NCBI GenBank assembly: GCA_034003325.1
Contig: JAVEYW010000007.1
Location: 1 to 64,000 of the forward strand
Origin: Desulfobacterales bacterium
Lineage (GTDB): Bacteria > Desulfobacterota > Desulfobacteria > Desulfobacterales > JAFDDL01
Length of the DNA: 64,000 nucleotides
Direction of reading: 5' to 3'
Positions 38,551 to 48,833 of this stretch are shown here, piece after piece. The number at the start of each line of letters is the position of its first letter. Within the stretch, counting starts at the first letter, position 1. A model generated the notes under the pieces. It was not told the DNA's origin. It searched no databases and saw only the letters and a program-made list of their open reading frames with translations. Position numbers and translations under genes: made by a program.

Positions 38551-38983
38551 TATGATTCATCATCCAAAAATTACTTAACGCCGAAAGTATGGCAAATGTA
38601 TGACCAAGATGGCTTGTTTGTCAATTCGTTATAACTGCGAGGCCAATTTCATCCGGACGACATGTTGCCGGACTGGCGCAGTGATCCATCCCTGCCCGCA
38701 TGACAAAACGGGCGTTGTTTTCGCCCTGATTGGTTATTGCAATTGTCAATATTTTTCTATAATAATAAACAAGTTGTTATCTTTTCTTTCAACATCATCA
38801 TTCGAACACCAACTATTATCGGGAAGGCCATAATGGTGGTTTTCATGCGGCCAAAGAATTTTTCAAAGTCATCAGCTTTTTCGTTTGCCTGGACTCACGC
38901 TTAGAATCGAAACAAATCCGGACGAACGGGCCCGATAACATGTGGCGCGATCAATTGAGCCGCTCTTTGTAAAGGTTCCTGAT
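38551..38983. other. Intergenic region between ferredoxin and glycogen phosphorylase
   Basis: 433 bases, divergent genes on either side, no supported gene. It holds the candidate promoter at 38595-38624 (minus) and a TATAAT at 38758-38763 with a weak upstream TTGCAA, possibly serving glgP. Confidence 0.45.
38595..38624 (-). promoter_or_regulatory. Candidate promoter of the small ferredoxin gene
   Basis: TTGACA (38619-38624) and TACATT (38595-38600) on the minus strand, 18-base spacing, about 45 nt before the ATG. Confidence 0.4.
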
Positions 38984-41434
38984 ATGAAACCAAGTTATAT
39001 GGGAAAATCAAAATCCGATTTGAAAAAATCGATGGATTATCATCTTCGCTGTTCCTTGTGCAAGGAATCTCCCTCAAAGGAAAATCAGGATCTTTTTCTC
39101 TCGACGGCCTTTTCCGTGCGGGACCGGATGACGGAAAAAATACTGCAAACGGAACGAAGATATCATGAAACAAAAAGCAAGCGGGTCTATTATCTGTCTC
39201 TGGAATTTCTGATCGGAAGACTGCTGAGCAATACCCTTCACAACCTCGGCATGTTTGATAGCTGCAGGGAACTCTTGGCGGATGCCGGCATCGACATCGA
39301 AGAGGTCCGGGAACAGGAAAAAGATGCCGGTCTGGGAAACGGCGGGCTTGGACGTTTGGCGGCCTGCTTTCTCGATTCCATGGCAACGCTTGATATGGCC
39401 GGTTTCGGTTACGGGATCCACTATGAATATGGCCTCTTCAAGCAGGAAATTGATAACGGTTATCAGCGGGAAAAGCCGGATAACTGGCTGGCGGAATCCA
39501 ATCCCTGGGAAATCAAACGCACGGATGAGAAATGTATCGTCCCTATCTACGGCCGGATAGAGCACTTTCAGGATCGTGCCGGCAATTACAATCCCATGTG
39601 GCTTGATTGGAAGGTGATCATGGGCATTCCCTTTGATATTCCCATCGTCGGATACGGGGGCAAAACGGTGAACTGGCTGCGGCTCTATGCAGCGGGCGCC
39701 TCCGCAGACTTTGACATTCAGATCTTTAATGAAGGGGATTATTTTCGTGCGGTGGAACAAAAGATCTATTCCGAAAGCATTACCAAAATGCTTTATCCTC
39801 TCGACACCATCAGGCGAGGGAGGGAACTCCGCTTGGTACAGGAATACTTTCTGGTTGCCTGTTCCTTGCGGGACATTATCCGTCGTTATCTAAAACTTCA
39901 TGAAAATTTTGATTCTTTTCCCGAACAAGTAGCCATTCAAATGAACGATACCCATCCTTCCCTGGCGGTAGCGGAACTGATGAGGCTTTTCGTGGACGAA
40001 TACGCCCTGCCCTGGGATCACGCCTGGGAGATAACCCGGAAAACATTGGCATATACGAACCATACCATTCTGTCCGAAGCCTTGGAAAAGTGGCCCGTCA
40101 GTCTCCTTGAACACTTTATCCCCCGTCATCTTCAGATCATTTATGAAATCAACCAGCGGTTTCTCGGGAAAGTGGCCGCTCTTTATCCCGGCAATACCGA
40201 TTTTCTCCGTCGCGTGTCTCTCATTGAAGAGGGTGACGACAAGCAGGTCAGAATGGCCCATCTGGCCCTGGTCGGATCCCATTCCATCAACGGAGTGTCC
40301 GCCCTGCACACGGAAATATTAAAACGCGATAATTTTTCGGATTTTCACGCGCTCTGGCCGGAGCGATTCGTCAATATCACCAACGGCATTACCCAGAGAC
40401 GCTGGCTGCTGGAAGCCAACCCGCTGCTTGCGCGGCTTATCACCGACACCATCGGGGATTCCTGGATTACCGATCTCAGTCGGCTTCGACGGCTGGAACC
40501 TTATGCCGATGATGAAACCTTCAAAGACGCCTTTCGCAAGATCAAACGGGCGAACAAGGAAATTCTGGCCGGCATCATCTCTGAAACCGTTTGGCTTTCC
40601 GTGGATCCCGACGCCTTGTTCGATATTCATGTCAAACGGATTCATGAGTACAAACGCCAGCTCTTAAAGATCATGCAAATCGTGTACGAATATCTGCGAA
40701 TTATCAGGGGAGAAAAAACGCCCACGGTTGCCAAAACTTATATTTTCGCAGGCAAGGCCGCGCCCGGATACTGGGTGGCCCAACAAATGATCAAGCTGAT
40801 CCATAATGTGGGGCAAGTCATTAATCAGGATAAAAAAATCGGAAATTCCCTGAAAGTTGTTTTTCTGCCGGATTACCGCGTCTCTCTGGCTGAAAAGATC
40901 ATTCCAGCCGCAGATTTGAGTGAACAGATTTCCATGGCCGGCATGGAGGCATCCGGAACGGGAAATATGAAATTCATGCTCAACGGCGCCTTGACCGTGG
41001 GAACGCTGGACGGTGCCAATGTCGAAATGCTTGAAGAAGCAGAAGCGGACAATATGTTTATTTTCGGATTAAAGGCAAAAGAGATTAAGGGCATGAAGGA
41101 AAGAAACGCCTACCATCCCATAGAATATTATCACCGTTTTCCGGAAGTCCGCATGGTTATAAATTCCTTTCGCGACAACACCTTCTGTGCCGCTGAACCG
41201 GGGCTCTTTCAGTGGATTTACCATCGTGTGATGAATAATGAAGACCCTTATTTCCTTTTGCCGGATTTTCTCCCGTATATCGGGGTTCAGGATAAAATAG
41301 AAAAAACGTTCCGGGATCCAGCCGCCTGGATGAAAAAAGCGATTCTCAATGTTGCCCGGTCCGGAAAATTCTCCAGCGACAGAGCCGTTTCCGAGTATGC
41401 CCGTTTCATCTGGAATAATAACGCCTTGAAATGA
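38984..41434 (+). CDS. glgP: Glycogen/alpha-glucan phosphorylase
   Basis: 816 residues from the ATG at 38984 (AAAGG upstream; an earlier GTG at 38942 is less likely). Splits alpha-1,4-glucan with phosphate to glucose 1-phosphate using PLP. Hallmarks: YYLSLEFLIGR, GNGGLGRLAACFLDS, IQMNDTHPSLAVAELMR, ITNGITQRRWL, and the PLP lysine in ASGTGNMKFMLNGAL near 661. Its stop overlaps the start of the PP2C gene (ATGA), an unusual partner that suggests shared control. Confidence 0.95.
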   Translation: MKPSYMGKSKSDLKKSMDYHLRCSLCKESPSKENQDLFLSTAFSVRDRMTEKILQTERRYHETKSKRVYYLSLEFLIGRLLSNTLHNLGMFDSCRELLADAGIDIEEVREQEKDAGLGNGGLGRLAACFLDSMATLDMAGFGYGIHYEYGLFKQEIDNGYQREKPDNWLAESNPWEIKRTDEKCIVPIYGRIEHFQDRAGNYNPMWLDWKVIMGIPFDIPIVGYGGKTVNWLRLYAAGASADFDIQIFNEGDYFRAVEQKIYSESITKMLYPLDTIRRGRELRLVQEYFLVACSLRDIIRRYLKLHENFDSFPEQVAIQMNDTHPSLAVAELMRLFVDEYALPWDHAWEITRKTLAYTNHTILSEALEKWPVSLLEHFIPRHLQIIYEINQRFLGKVAALYPGNTDFLRRVSLIEEGDDKQVRMAHLALVGSHSINGVSALHTEILKRDNFSDFHALWPERFVNITNGITQRRWLLEANPLLARLITDTIGDSWITDLSRLRRLEPYADDETFKDAFRKIKRANKEILAGIISETVWLSVDPDALFDIHVKRIHEYKRQLLKIMQIVYEYLRIIRGEKTPTVAKTYIFAGKAAPGYWVAQQMIKLIHNVGQVINQDKKIGNSLKVVFLPDYRVSLAEKIIPAADLSEQISMAGMEASGTGNMKFMLNGALTVGTLDGANVEMLEEAEADNMFIFGLKAKEIKGMKERNAYHPIEYYHRFPEVRMVINSFRDNTFCAAEPGLFQWIYHRVMNNEDPYFLLPDFLPYIGVQDKIEKTFRDPAAWMKKAILNVARSGKFSSDRAVSEYARFIWNNNALK

Positions 41435-42636
41435 CGGTCATGAAAGAAAAGATCCTAATCGTGGACGATTCTCAGGAGATCAGGATATTGCTCTCCCGTT
41501 TTCTCACGGCCTCCGGCTATGAAATCGCAGAGGCGCAAAACGGCGACGATGGACTGATTCAACTAATCGAATTTATGCCGGATCTGATTCTTCTTGACAT
41601 CGTCATGCCCGGTATTGACGGGTTTCAAGTCTGCGAACGGATCAAATCCGATCCCAACACAAAGGAGATACCGGTCATTTTTCTATCCGCCCGGTCCGAG
41701 GCGGCGGACAAAATCAAAGGTCTTGCCATCGGTGGCGCCGATTATATCACCAAGCCGTTTGATCGAGGAGAGGTGATGGCCCGCATCGAGAATCAACTCA
41801 AGATTCGTCACCTTACCAATGCGCTGATGGCTGCCAATTACGAACTGACTGAAAAACAAAAAAACCTCGATGAAGATCTTCAGGCGGCCGCCGGAATCCA
41901 ACAGGGCCTGTTGCCGCAAAAACTGCCGCAAATTGAACAGCTGGATATCGCCTGGAAATTTATACCCTCCGAAAAAATCGGGGGCGACATCTTTAACGTC
42001 TTGCAGCTAGACGAGGATCATATCGCTTTTTACATGATTGATATCAGCGGGCATGGCGTGCCGGCAGCCTTGGTGACATTTTCCGTATCCCAGGCACTTC
42101 AACCCCATATGGGGTATACCGTCAGAAAGATATCGGAGTTAAGCTGTGGTTATGAAATCGTGTCACCAGGAGAGGTTTTAACTGCCTTAGATACGGAATA
42201 TCCGTGGGAACGGTTTGAAAAATTTCTGACCATTATCTATCTCATCATAGATCTGCGCCACGGAAGTCTGACTTACAGCAATGCCGCCCATCCACCCCCG
42301 ATCGTTCTGCATGCGGACGGAACCGTTGATCTGCTTGAAAAAGGAGGAACGATCATCGGTTTAGACGGTATCCTGCCGTTTGAAGAAGACCAGCGGAAAC
42401 TGCGCGAGGGTGACAAACTCCTGTGTTATACCGACGGCGTGTTTGAAATGATGAATGAGAAAGGAGAAATCTTCGGGGAGAACCGGTTTCATGTTCTGGT
42501 AAAAAGCCTGATTCACCTGCCTGTTCACGCGATGTTGGACGAGATTCTCATGGCAATGAAAACGTTTGCAAACGGAACAAAGCTCCGCGATGATGTGAGT
42601 CTTTTGGGAATTGAATATAAGGATCGGAAAAAGTAG
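41431..42636 (+). CDS. REC-PP2C response regulator phosphatase (RsbU/HsbR-like)
   Basis: 401 residues. N-terminal receiver (ILIVDDSQEIR, LILLDIVMPGIDGF with acceptor Asp, KPFDRGEV), a coiled linker to about 165, then a SpoIIE/PP2C-type Ser/Thr phosphatase domain with metal motifs GGDIFNVLQL, MIDISGHGVPAAL, LLCYTDGVFE and DDVSLLGIEY. Such enzymes dephosphorylate STAS antagonists. The STAS gene follows 17 nt later. Confidence 0.92.
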   Translation: MTVMKEKILIVDDSQEIRILLSRFLTASGYEIAEAQNGDDGLIQLIEFMPDLILLDIVMPGIDGFQVCERIKSDPNTKEIPVIFLSARSEAADKIKGLAIGGADYITKPFDRGEVMARIENQLKIRHLTNALMAANYELTEKQKNLDEDLQAAAGIQQGLLPQKLPQIEQLDIAWKFIPSEKIGGDIFNVLQLDEDHIAFYMIDISGHGVPAALVTFSVSQALQPHMGYTVRKISELSCGYEIVSPGEVLTALDTEYPWERFEKFLTIIYLIIDLRHGSLTYSNAAHPPPIVLHADGTVDLLEKGGTIIGLDGILPFEEDQRKLREGDKLLCYTDGVFEMMNEKGEIFGENRFHVLVKSLIHLPVHAMLDEILMAMKTFANGTKLRDDVSLLGIEYKDRKK

Positions 42637-42653
42637 ATTTTAGGAAGGATATT

Positions 42654-42998
42654 ATGCAACTGCAACAGAAAACACTGGCGGATGTCTTGATTGCAAGGCC
42701 CTTGGAAAAAAGAATTGACGCTGCTACCGCGACGGAATTCAAACAAAAGATGAGCGACTGGATCGATTCCGGAAACAGGCGGATTATTCTCAACCTCTCC
42801 GAAGTCGACTTTATCGACAGCAGTGGCCTTGGTGCCATTATTTCGGGTCTTAAAAAGATCGGCAATGAGGGCAATCTGGTGATCTGCGGCGTGAAGGAAA
42901 CCGTCATGAGCCTTTTCCGTTTGACCCGCATGAATCGGGTATTCGACATTTTTCCTTCTGAGGAAGAGGCCGTCAGTGCCCTTTCCGAAAAGGTGTAA
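42654..42998 (+). CDS. STAS-domain anti-sigma-factor antagonist
   Basis: 114 residues with a single STAS domain. The phosphorylatable serine lies in VDFIDSSGLGAII (Ser56/57), and MNRVFDIFPSEEEAVSAL ends it. It would bind the kinase RsbW-type protein when unphosphorylated. Middle gene of the PP2C-STAS-HATPase set. Confidence 0.93.
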   Translation: MQLQQKTLADVLIARPLEKRIDAATATEFKQKMSDWIDSGNRRIILNLSEVDFIDSSGLGAIISGLKKIGNEGNLVICGVKETVMSLFRLTRMNRVFDIFPSEEEAVSALSEKV

Positions 42999-43001
42999 AA
43001 A

Positions 43002-43445
43002 ATGGAAGCGGCAAGCATGATCAGGCTCGTTATTGAGAGCAGAATAGAGAATGTTTCCCTGGTCGGCAGCGCAGTAAGAGGAATTGCCGATATGCTGTCC
43101 ATCGACGCCATCACTTGCTATCATCTTGAGCTTTGTGTGGTGGAAGCGGTAACCAATGTAACGAAACATGCCTATTCTTCCGAACCGGGACATTCAGTCG
43201 AAGTGGATATCCTGCGCTACCCGGATCGGTTAACTTTCAAAATCGGCGACAGCGGGAAAAGCATGGATCTATCAAAAATTGAGCCATTGTGCTTTGATCC
43301 GTTGAAGGTGGAAACCCTGCCGGAACGAGGGATGGGGATTTTTATCCTGAAGTCACTTATGGACGAAATCAGTTACGAAGTCATCAATGGACGAAATATT
43401 TTAACCATGAGCAAGTATTTAAAAGCCAAGAAAGACCCCGCATAA
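43002..43445 (+). CDS. RsbW-like serine kinase/anti-sigma factor
   Basis: 147 residues, HATPase_c_2 type. N-box ELCVVEAVTNVTKHAY near 48, FKIGDSGKSM, then GMGIFILKSLMDEISYE. It would phosphorylate the STAS serine and hold a target, classically a sigma factor; no sigma gene is visible nearby. Starts 4 nt after the STAS stop. Confidence 0.92.
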   Translation: MEAASMIRLVIESRIENVSLVGSAVRGIADMLSIDAITCYHLELCVVEAVTNVTKHAYSSEPGHSVEVDILRYPDRLTFKIGDSGKSMDLSKIEPLCFDPLKVETLPERGMGIFILKSLMDEISYEVINGRNILTMSKYLKAKKDPA

Positions 43446-43486
43446 GCGCAGGGCATATTCACCGTAACGGAAAGCTTTCCTTCCCC

Positions 43487-43801
43487 TTATTCATAAATGA
43501 GTTGGAGATGATCCAGGTAATATAACAAATCAACCGCCTGTTTTTTAATTGTTTTCAACTCCCTGTTTTTCGCGGCTTGCTCAAGTGCTCGGCCGAGTTC
43601 GGTGATCGCCTCAAACCCATAACCACCGCCGCTTCCTTTCATGCCGTGGCCGAGAACTCGAATGGTTTCATAATCCTCCAGTTCCAGCGCGACCCAAATA
43701 TCAGAGACGTCTTTTCGTCTGTTTTCCAGATAACCGGGAATAAGATCGGCCAGATCGCTGTCTATCCTTACCTCAATTTGTTGTTCATTGCGCTGTGTCA
43801 T
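43487..43801 (-). CDS. HPt phosphotransfer protein
   Basis: 104 residues. Histidine phospho-acceptor at His52 in [15 protein letters not shown], the standard HPt motif, with the helical bundle around it. Overlaps the upstream hybrid kinase stop (ATGA), so the two are cotranscribed. It probably relays phosphate from that kinase to a receiver, possibly that of the PP2C protein encoded convergently. Confidence 0.9.
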   Translation of the reverse strand: MTQRNEQQIEVRIDSDLADLIPGYLENRRKDVSDIWVALELEDYETIRVLGHGMKGSGGGYGFEAITELGRALEQAAKNRELKTIKKQAVDLLYYLDHLQLIYE

Positions 43802-46317
43802 AAACAGTGCGCCCCTTCCGTATATTCAAGAATGGCGTCTAAAAGGACGGCTTTTTTGATTGGTTTGACAAGGTGGCCGTCACAACCGGCATCAAGGCTC
43901 TTTTGCCGGTCTTCCTTAAAGGCATAAGCCGTCAACGCGACAATCGGCGTCTTTTTGACCGAATGTTCCCTTTCCCATCTTCTGATTTCCCGGGTTGCCG
44001 TATACCCGTCCATCACAGGCATCTGAATATCCATAAGGACCAGGTCGTAGGCATTTTCTTTAAATTTTTCAACTGCGATCGCACCGTTTTCCGCGATATC
44101 AACCCGGTAGGGTCTGCGTTTGAAATAGGAAAGCAAAAGCAGTCGATTATCATCGGAATCCTCTGCCAGAAGGATGCGCAACGCGCGGCAAGTATCAGAA
44201 ACAATCGGTGACGGCGGTGTCGAAAGGGGCCGGTCGGCCGTTTTCATCTTGCACAGCACGGTTAGAACGGCATTTTTCAGCGCAGCGCGTTTGATCGGTT
44301 TTATAAGATAGCTCTCGATGCCCAGCTCACGACATTTCCGGGGATCACCCCAGCCCGGATCCGCAGTAATCATGACAATCGCTGTGCCGGCAATCGCGGA
44401 ATTTTTCCGGATTCGCTCCACGACCTCGCAACCCTCAAGACCGGGCATGTGGTAATCAAGCAATACCAGATCGTAAGGATTCCCACGCTTCCAGGCCCGC
44501 TCCATTTCGGCGATTCCTTGTTCTCCATTTTCGGCCTCCGCGGGTTGGTTCCCCCAACATGACAAAATCTCTTTCAAAATCAATCGGTTGGTGGCATTAT
44601 CATCCACAATGAGAATGCGCAGATTCGCGATTTGTTCTTCTCTTGCCTTACAAACCACGGCCAGAATAGCCGTTTTCAGTTCAGCGCGTTTGACCGGTTT
44701 CGTAAAATAGCTTTCAATGCCCAGGTCATGAAACCGCCTAAAATCGTTCTGGCCCAGGTCCGAAGTGATCATGACGATCGTTGCATCGGCAATCGCACGA
44801 TTTTTCCGGATTCGCTCAGCGACATCCAACCCGTTAAGGCCCGGCATGTGGTAATCGAGCAATATCAAATCGTAAGGATTCCCGCGCTTCCAGGCCCGCT
44901 CCATTTCGGCGAGTCCCGCTTCTCCGCCTTTCGCCTCTGAGGGAAGGCTCCCCCATCCAGATAACATTTCTTTTAAAATCAGTCTATTGGTCGCGTTATC
45001 ATCAATAATGAGAACCCTGAGGTTCACGAGCTTTCCTTCATAAAAGGCAGCCACTTCAGGCAATTGTTTCGGTTCCTTCTGAATATCGAACCAGGCGGTA
45101 AAGGACACCGTTGTCCCTTCGCCCTCCCGGCTCTTGATCTCGATAGCCCCATTCATCATCTCAACCAGGTGTCTGGAGATGGGAAGTCCAAGGCCGGTGC
45201 CGCCGTATTTTCGCGTTGTGGAAGAATCGGCCTGGGTAAATTTATCAAAAATTTTATGGACTTTATCCTGAGGAATGCCGATGCCCGTGTCGGAAACGGA
45301 AAAAATAAGGTTTATTTTTTCCGTTTGTTGTGGGTCTTTGTCCGGAATTAACCGGCGCTCCGACGTCTGCCTCGCCACACGAACAACCACCTCCCCCTTC
45401 TCCGTGAACTTGATGGCATTTCCAATGAGGTTCACCAAAACCTGCCGAAGCCGGACAGCATCGCCGATAAGATTCACAGGCACATCGGGCAGAAGATGAC
45501 ACGCCAGCTCCAGTCCCTTGCTATGGGCTCTGATGGACAATTCTTCAGCCGTTCTCTCGATGATTTCCCGGAGATTAAAATCGGTGTATTCCAGCTCGAG
45601 GTATCCTGCTTCGATTTTGGACAGATCAAGAATGTCATTTATGATATTGAGCAGATTTTCTCCAGCGTTTCTGAAAACCGCCACATATCGCTGCTGTTCG
45701 GGGGAGAGAGGTGTTTCCAGGAGAAGTTCCGCCATGCCGATAATGGCGTTCATGGGTGTTCGAATTTCATGGCTCATGCTTGCCAGAAAATCACTTTTGG
45801 CAAGGTTTGCGGTTTCGGCTTCTTCCTTGGCTTTTATCAAGTCCTTTTCGGCCTGCGCCAGGAAGTGTTCGCTGAACTGATTGATGGTGTACCTCAGAAA
45901 AAAATTGAGCGACTGCAACGCGGTGAGCAGGGCATCCCCTTGCAGCTCCTTGACAAGAACAGGGGTCAGAATTGTCCGATAAATTTCAAACGCGTGCTGA
46001 ACTTCCGAGATAAATAAATTGTCCGCCTCCGCCATCCCGCAGAGTTTGGCGATAAATGCGTCTATTTTCGAGTAATCCCCGTGCGCAATAACGGCAAAGG
46101 CCGCCTCAGTGGCTTGCGACGTGAGATTGAGACAATGCTTGAAAGGCCGAGCCGCGATACCGGTGGTTATCCGCCTTTGGACTGGCCATGATTGGAGTTT
46201 CTGAAGTTCCTCCAAAGGGGGCGGCTCGTAACGGTCACTGACTTCCGCTTGAACCCGAATAGCCCACTGCAAAGGAAATGTTTCCAAGCAGTTCCGTAAT
46301 ATTTCGATAAGGTCCAT
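43798..46317 (-). CDS. Cytoplasmic hybrid histidine kinase with three receivers
   Basis: 839 residues, no membrane helix. N-terminal about 165-residue helical domain of unknown type; HisKA with His183 in [12 protein letters not shown]; HATPase about 290-405 ([24 protein letters not shown]); receivers at about 430-555, 563-690 and 710-830. Receivers 1 and 2 are near-duplicates 133 residues apart (both [15 protein letters not shown] and LLDYHMPGL). Feeds the HPt protein encoded next. Confidence 0.93.
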   Translation of the reverse strand: MDLIEILRNCLETFPLQWAIRVQAEVSDRYEPPPLEELQKLQSWPVQRRITTGIAARPFKHCLNLTSQATEAAFAVIAHGDYSKIDAFIAKLCGMAEADNLFISEVQHAFEIYRTILTPVLVKELQGDALLTALQSLNFFLRYTINQFSEHFLAQAEKDLIKAKEEAETANLAKSDFLASMSHEIRTPMNAIIGMAELLLETPLSPEQQRYVAVFRNAGENLLNIINDILDLSKIEAGYLELEYTDFNLREIIERTAEELSIRAHSKGLELACHLLPDVPVNLIGDAVRLRQVLVNLIGNAIKFTEKGEVVVRVARQTSERRLIPDKDPQQTEKINLIFSVSDTGIGIPQDKVHKIFDKFTQADSSTTRKYGGTGLGLPISRHLVEMMNGAIEIKSREGEGTTVSFTAWFDIQKEPKQLPEVAAFYEGKLVNLRVLIIDDNATNRLILKEMLSGWGSLPSEAKGGEAGLAEMERAWKRGNPYDLILLDYHMPGLNGLDVAERIRKNRAIADATIVMITSDLGQNDFRRFHDLGIESYFTKPVKRAELKTAILAVVCKAREEQIANLRILIVDDNATNRLILKEILSCWGNQPAEAENGEQGIAEMERAWKRGNPYDLVLLDYHMPGLEGCEVVERIRKNSAIAGTAIVMITADPGWGDPRKCRELGIESYLIKPIKRAALKNAVLTVLCKMKTADRPLSTPPSPIVSDTCRALRILLAEDSDDNRLLLLSYFKRRPYRVDIAENGAIAVEKFKENAYDLVLMDIQMPVMDGYTATREIRRWEREHSVKKTPIVALTAYAFKEDRQKSLDAGCDGHLVKPIKKAVLLDAILEYTEGAHCL

Positions 46318-46412
46318 AGCCGCCCGATAAAGCGCTTCGCGGTTTCAACCCGTACAGTTAAAAACTCATCCGCTCTTTTTTGGCATCAACCCGAAAAAAT
46401 GCCCCATGAAAT

Positions 46413-46658
46413 TTATAGACGAGGATCGATGTTTCCCGGGCCGCCGCACTCGGGAATATAACAAGTAACGTTTATAAATTCACAATTGGCGCCGCACTCG
46501 GGACAACCCATCGGTGGTTTCGCCGCGGTAATGAGAAATCCGCATTTGCTGCATTTCCAGTAAGTCAATCCGCACGTTGGACAGATATCGCCAACAAATT
46601 GATTTGCAGATGAGTATCCACAGCGAGCGCATACCCATTTTTTTTGTTCGGCATCCAT
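46413..46658 (-). CDS. Small protein with two rubredoxin-like knuckles
   Basis: 81 residues from the ATG at 46658 (GGAGGGG upstream); the longer frame to 46775 overlaps the AmrS gene and lacks support. Two zinc/iron knuckles follow each other: CARCGYSSANQ...CPTCG and WKCSKCGFLITAAKPPMGCPECG. The tail CYIPECGGPGNIDPRL is common in small redox-associated proteins of sulfate reducers. Function not known. Confidence 0.82.
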   Translation of the reverse strand: MDAEQKKWVCARCGYSSANQFVGDICPTCGLTYWKCSKCGFLITAAKPPMGCPECGANCEFINVTCYIPECGGPGNIDPRL

Positions 46659-46732
46659 CAATCCCCTCCTTTTCGCTTTATTAAAATGCCGGGCGTTGAC
46701 ATGCAGGTTTCTGATAATAAACGGGCTAAGGG

Positions 46733-47749
46733 TTATAGGCCTACCCCGTCGATTGTTCTCCCGCACGCGGGGCATTTTCCATCCTTAATCCGATTGCGTA
46801 CAAACCCGAAACCGGAGCGTTCAATGACATTAACGCCGCATTCAGGGCAATACGTATTCTCACCTGCTTCACCGGGCACGTTGCCTTCGTATACATAGCG
46901 AAGCCCCTCCTCCAAACCGATTTCACGGGCAAGGCGCAACGTGGTTGCGGAGGTCGGTGGCCGGTCCTTAAGCTGATAAGTGGGATAAAATGCAGTAACG
47001 TGCCATGGCACCTCATCGCCGACGCTTTTGACAAAACGGGCGATTTCCCGCAATTCATCCTTCGCGTCGTTTAAGCCGGGAATAATGAGCGTCGTCACTT
47101 CCACCCACACCCCCAGTGCTTTCATGCGATGAATCGTTTCCAGCACCGGCTGAAGACGGGCACCGCAAATCTCTTTATAGAATTTATCCGTAAAGGCCTT
47201 CAAATCGATGTTGATGGCATCCAAATGCGGGGCCATTTGGTGAGCGGCATCAGCGCTCATATAGCCATTGCTGACAAAAACGTTTTTAATACCCGCCTTA
47301 TGGGCCAATATAGCGGTATCATAAGCAAACTCAAAAAATATGGTCGGCTCGTTATAGGTGTAGGCGATCGTTTCGCACCTCGCCGCCTGCGCCGATGCCA
47401 CCACCTGTTCGGGGGTTTGGTCCTGCCCGGCGATCTTTCCCCCGTGATCATGGGGATATTGAGAAATATCAAAGTTCTGGCAAAACTTGCACCGGAAGTT
47501 GCACCCCACCGTTCCGATGGAAAATGCGGTTGAACCCGGGAGAAAGTGAAAAAGTGGCTTTTTTTCTATGGGATCAATGTGATCCGCGATGATCTTGCCA
47601 TATACAAGACTGTAGAGGTTTCCGCCCTGATTTTCCCGAACACCGCAAATGCCCCTTTTACCTTCATGAATTTTGCAGTGGTGGTTGCACAAATGGCAAC
47701 GGACTCTGTTTTCGGCCATCTTTTCATAAAGCAAGGCTTCCTTCAACAT
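46733..47749 (-). CDS. amrS: AmmeMemoRadiSam-system radical SAM enzyme
   Basis: 338 residues. Radical SAM CX3CX2C is at Cys83, Cys87 and Cys90 (GCNFRCKFCQNFD); it also carries N-terminal CHLCNHHCKIHEGKRGICGVR and a C-terminal zinc-like CPECG...CPACG. This is the AmrS layout. The Memo and AMMECR1 partners are not in the window. Role in the system is not understood. Confidence 0.92.
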   Translation of the reverse strand: MLKEALLYEKMAENRVRCHLCNHHCKIHEGKRGICGVRENQGGNLYSLVYGKIIADHIDPIEKKPLFHFLPGSTAFSIGTVGCNFRCKFCQNFDISQYPHDHGGKIAGQDQTPEQVVASAQAARCETIAYTYNEPTIFFEFAYDTAILAHKAGIKNVFVSNGYMSADAAHQMAPHLDAINIDLKAFTDKFYKEICGARLQPVLETIHRMKALGVWVEVTTLIIPGLNDAKDELREIARFVKSVGDEVPWHVTAFYPTYQLKDRPPTSATTLRLAREIGLEEGLRYVYEGNVPGEAGENTYCPECGVNVIERSGFGFVRNRIKDGKCPACGRTIDGVGL

Positions 47750-47822
47750 GGAACGCGAGTCCTTTCCGACTCAGGATTGAGTCTTGTCGTAGCAGTCGCC
47801 CCTTAACAATCCCATCAAGCAT

Positions 47823-48734
47823 TCATTGTATGATCTTCATCGCCTCTTCCACGCTCGCCCCATTCACCGTAATGGCAAAAACGGCATTGCACATCCTGAT
47901 AGCCTCTTGAAGGGATTTTTGATGAATATTTCTACCCGTGGCATTTCCCGATGCGCCGCTGACACTTATCTGATCATGAAGGCGCTGCAGAAATACTTTT
48001 GTATCCACGCTTGAACCACCGGCGCAAACGACCTTGGTGCGGCCGGCCGCCAACACCGCTTCTTTGAAAAGCTCTTTTGATTCCCGGCCTTCTTTTTTGG
48101 GGTAGTTCACCTTGACAAAATCGCTGCCGAGGCATGCGGCCATACCTGTAGCACCGGCAATCAGGTGGGGATCTTTCTCATCCGCCACCGCCTTGCCGCG
48201 GGGATAAATCCAGAGCACCGTAATTAATCCATTTTTGTGAGCGTCATAGACGATTCGGGCTGCCTGATGAAGCATCTGCGCTTCGTACTCACTTCCCAGA
48301 TAAACCGTATAGCCCACTGCCGGGATATTCAGTCCGCTATTGTCGCGGAAGTCAATCACATCTTGAACATCGAACCATTGATGACTGAAGGGGTCGGATT
48401 GCTGCGTCTTTACGAGATTGGTCTTGGAATTCAGTTTTACCAGATAAGGGACATGCGGATAATCCATGCCGTATCTTGAAATTAATCCCAGCTGAGTCGC
48501 AAAAACACCAATTTTTGCCCCCCCTGCGATCTTGAATAGATGTTCCGGATCGGCATCGTCAGGGTGGATGCCTTCTCCATAAAAATCGCCGTTTAAATGC
48601 TCAGCTTTTTGATCACCGGCAAACAGCATCAACCGACCGCTGCCTTTTGTCATACTGAGGTAGTTTTCTTTATAGAGGGGCCATGCATTTTTGGGGACAT
48701 CTAAAGGCACTACCACATCATTCTTGTCACCCAT
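47823..48734 (-). CDS. DeoC/FbaB-type class I aldolase family protein
   Basis: 303 residues, TIM-barrel type. LMLFAGDQKAEHLN opens the barrel, VLWIYPRGKAV and DFVKVNYP follow (the Lys in FVKVNYP is the likely Schiff-base residue), and CAGGSSVD lies near the phosphate site. It may be an archaeal-type fructose-bisphosphate aldolase or related sugar-phosphate aldolase; substrate uncertain. Lies just upstream of amrS on the same strand. Confidence 0.78.
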   Translation of the reverse strand: MGDKNDVVVPLDVPKNAWPLYKENYLSMTKGSGRLMLFAGDQKAEHLNGDFYGEGIHPDDADPEHLFKIAGGAKIGVFATQLGLISRYGMDYPHVPYLVKLNSKTNLVKTQQSDPFSHQWFDVQDVIDFRDNSGLNIPAVGYTVYLGSEYEAQMLHQAARIVYDAHKNGLITVLWIYPRGKAVADEKDPHLIAGATGMAACLGSDFVKVNYPKKEGRESKELFKEAVLAAGRTKVVCAGGSSVDTKVFLQRLHDQISVSGASGNATGRNIHQKSLQEAIRMCNAVFAITVNGASVEEAMKIIQ

Positions 48735-48833
48735 ATATATATCCTCCTTGCGGTAATGGGTTTAAAAACCGGTGAAGGGGATCGCACTTGAATGCTGAAT
48801 TAAAACGGGCAATAATTAAGAGGTTATGTAAAT

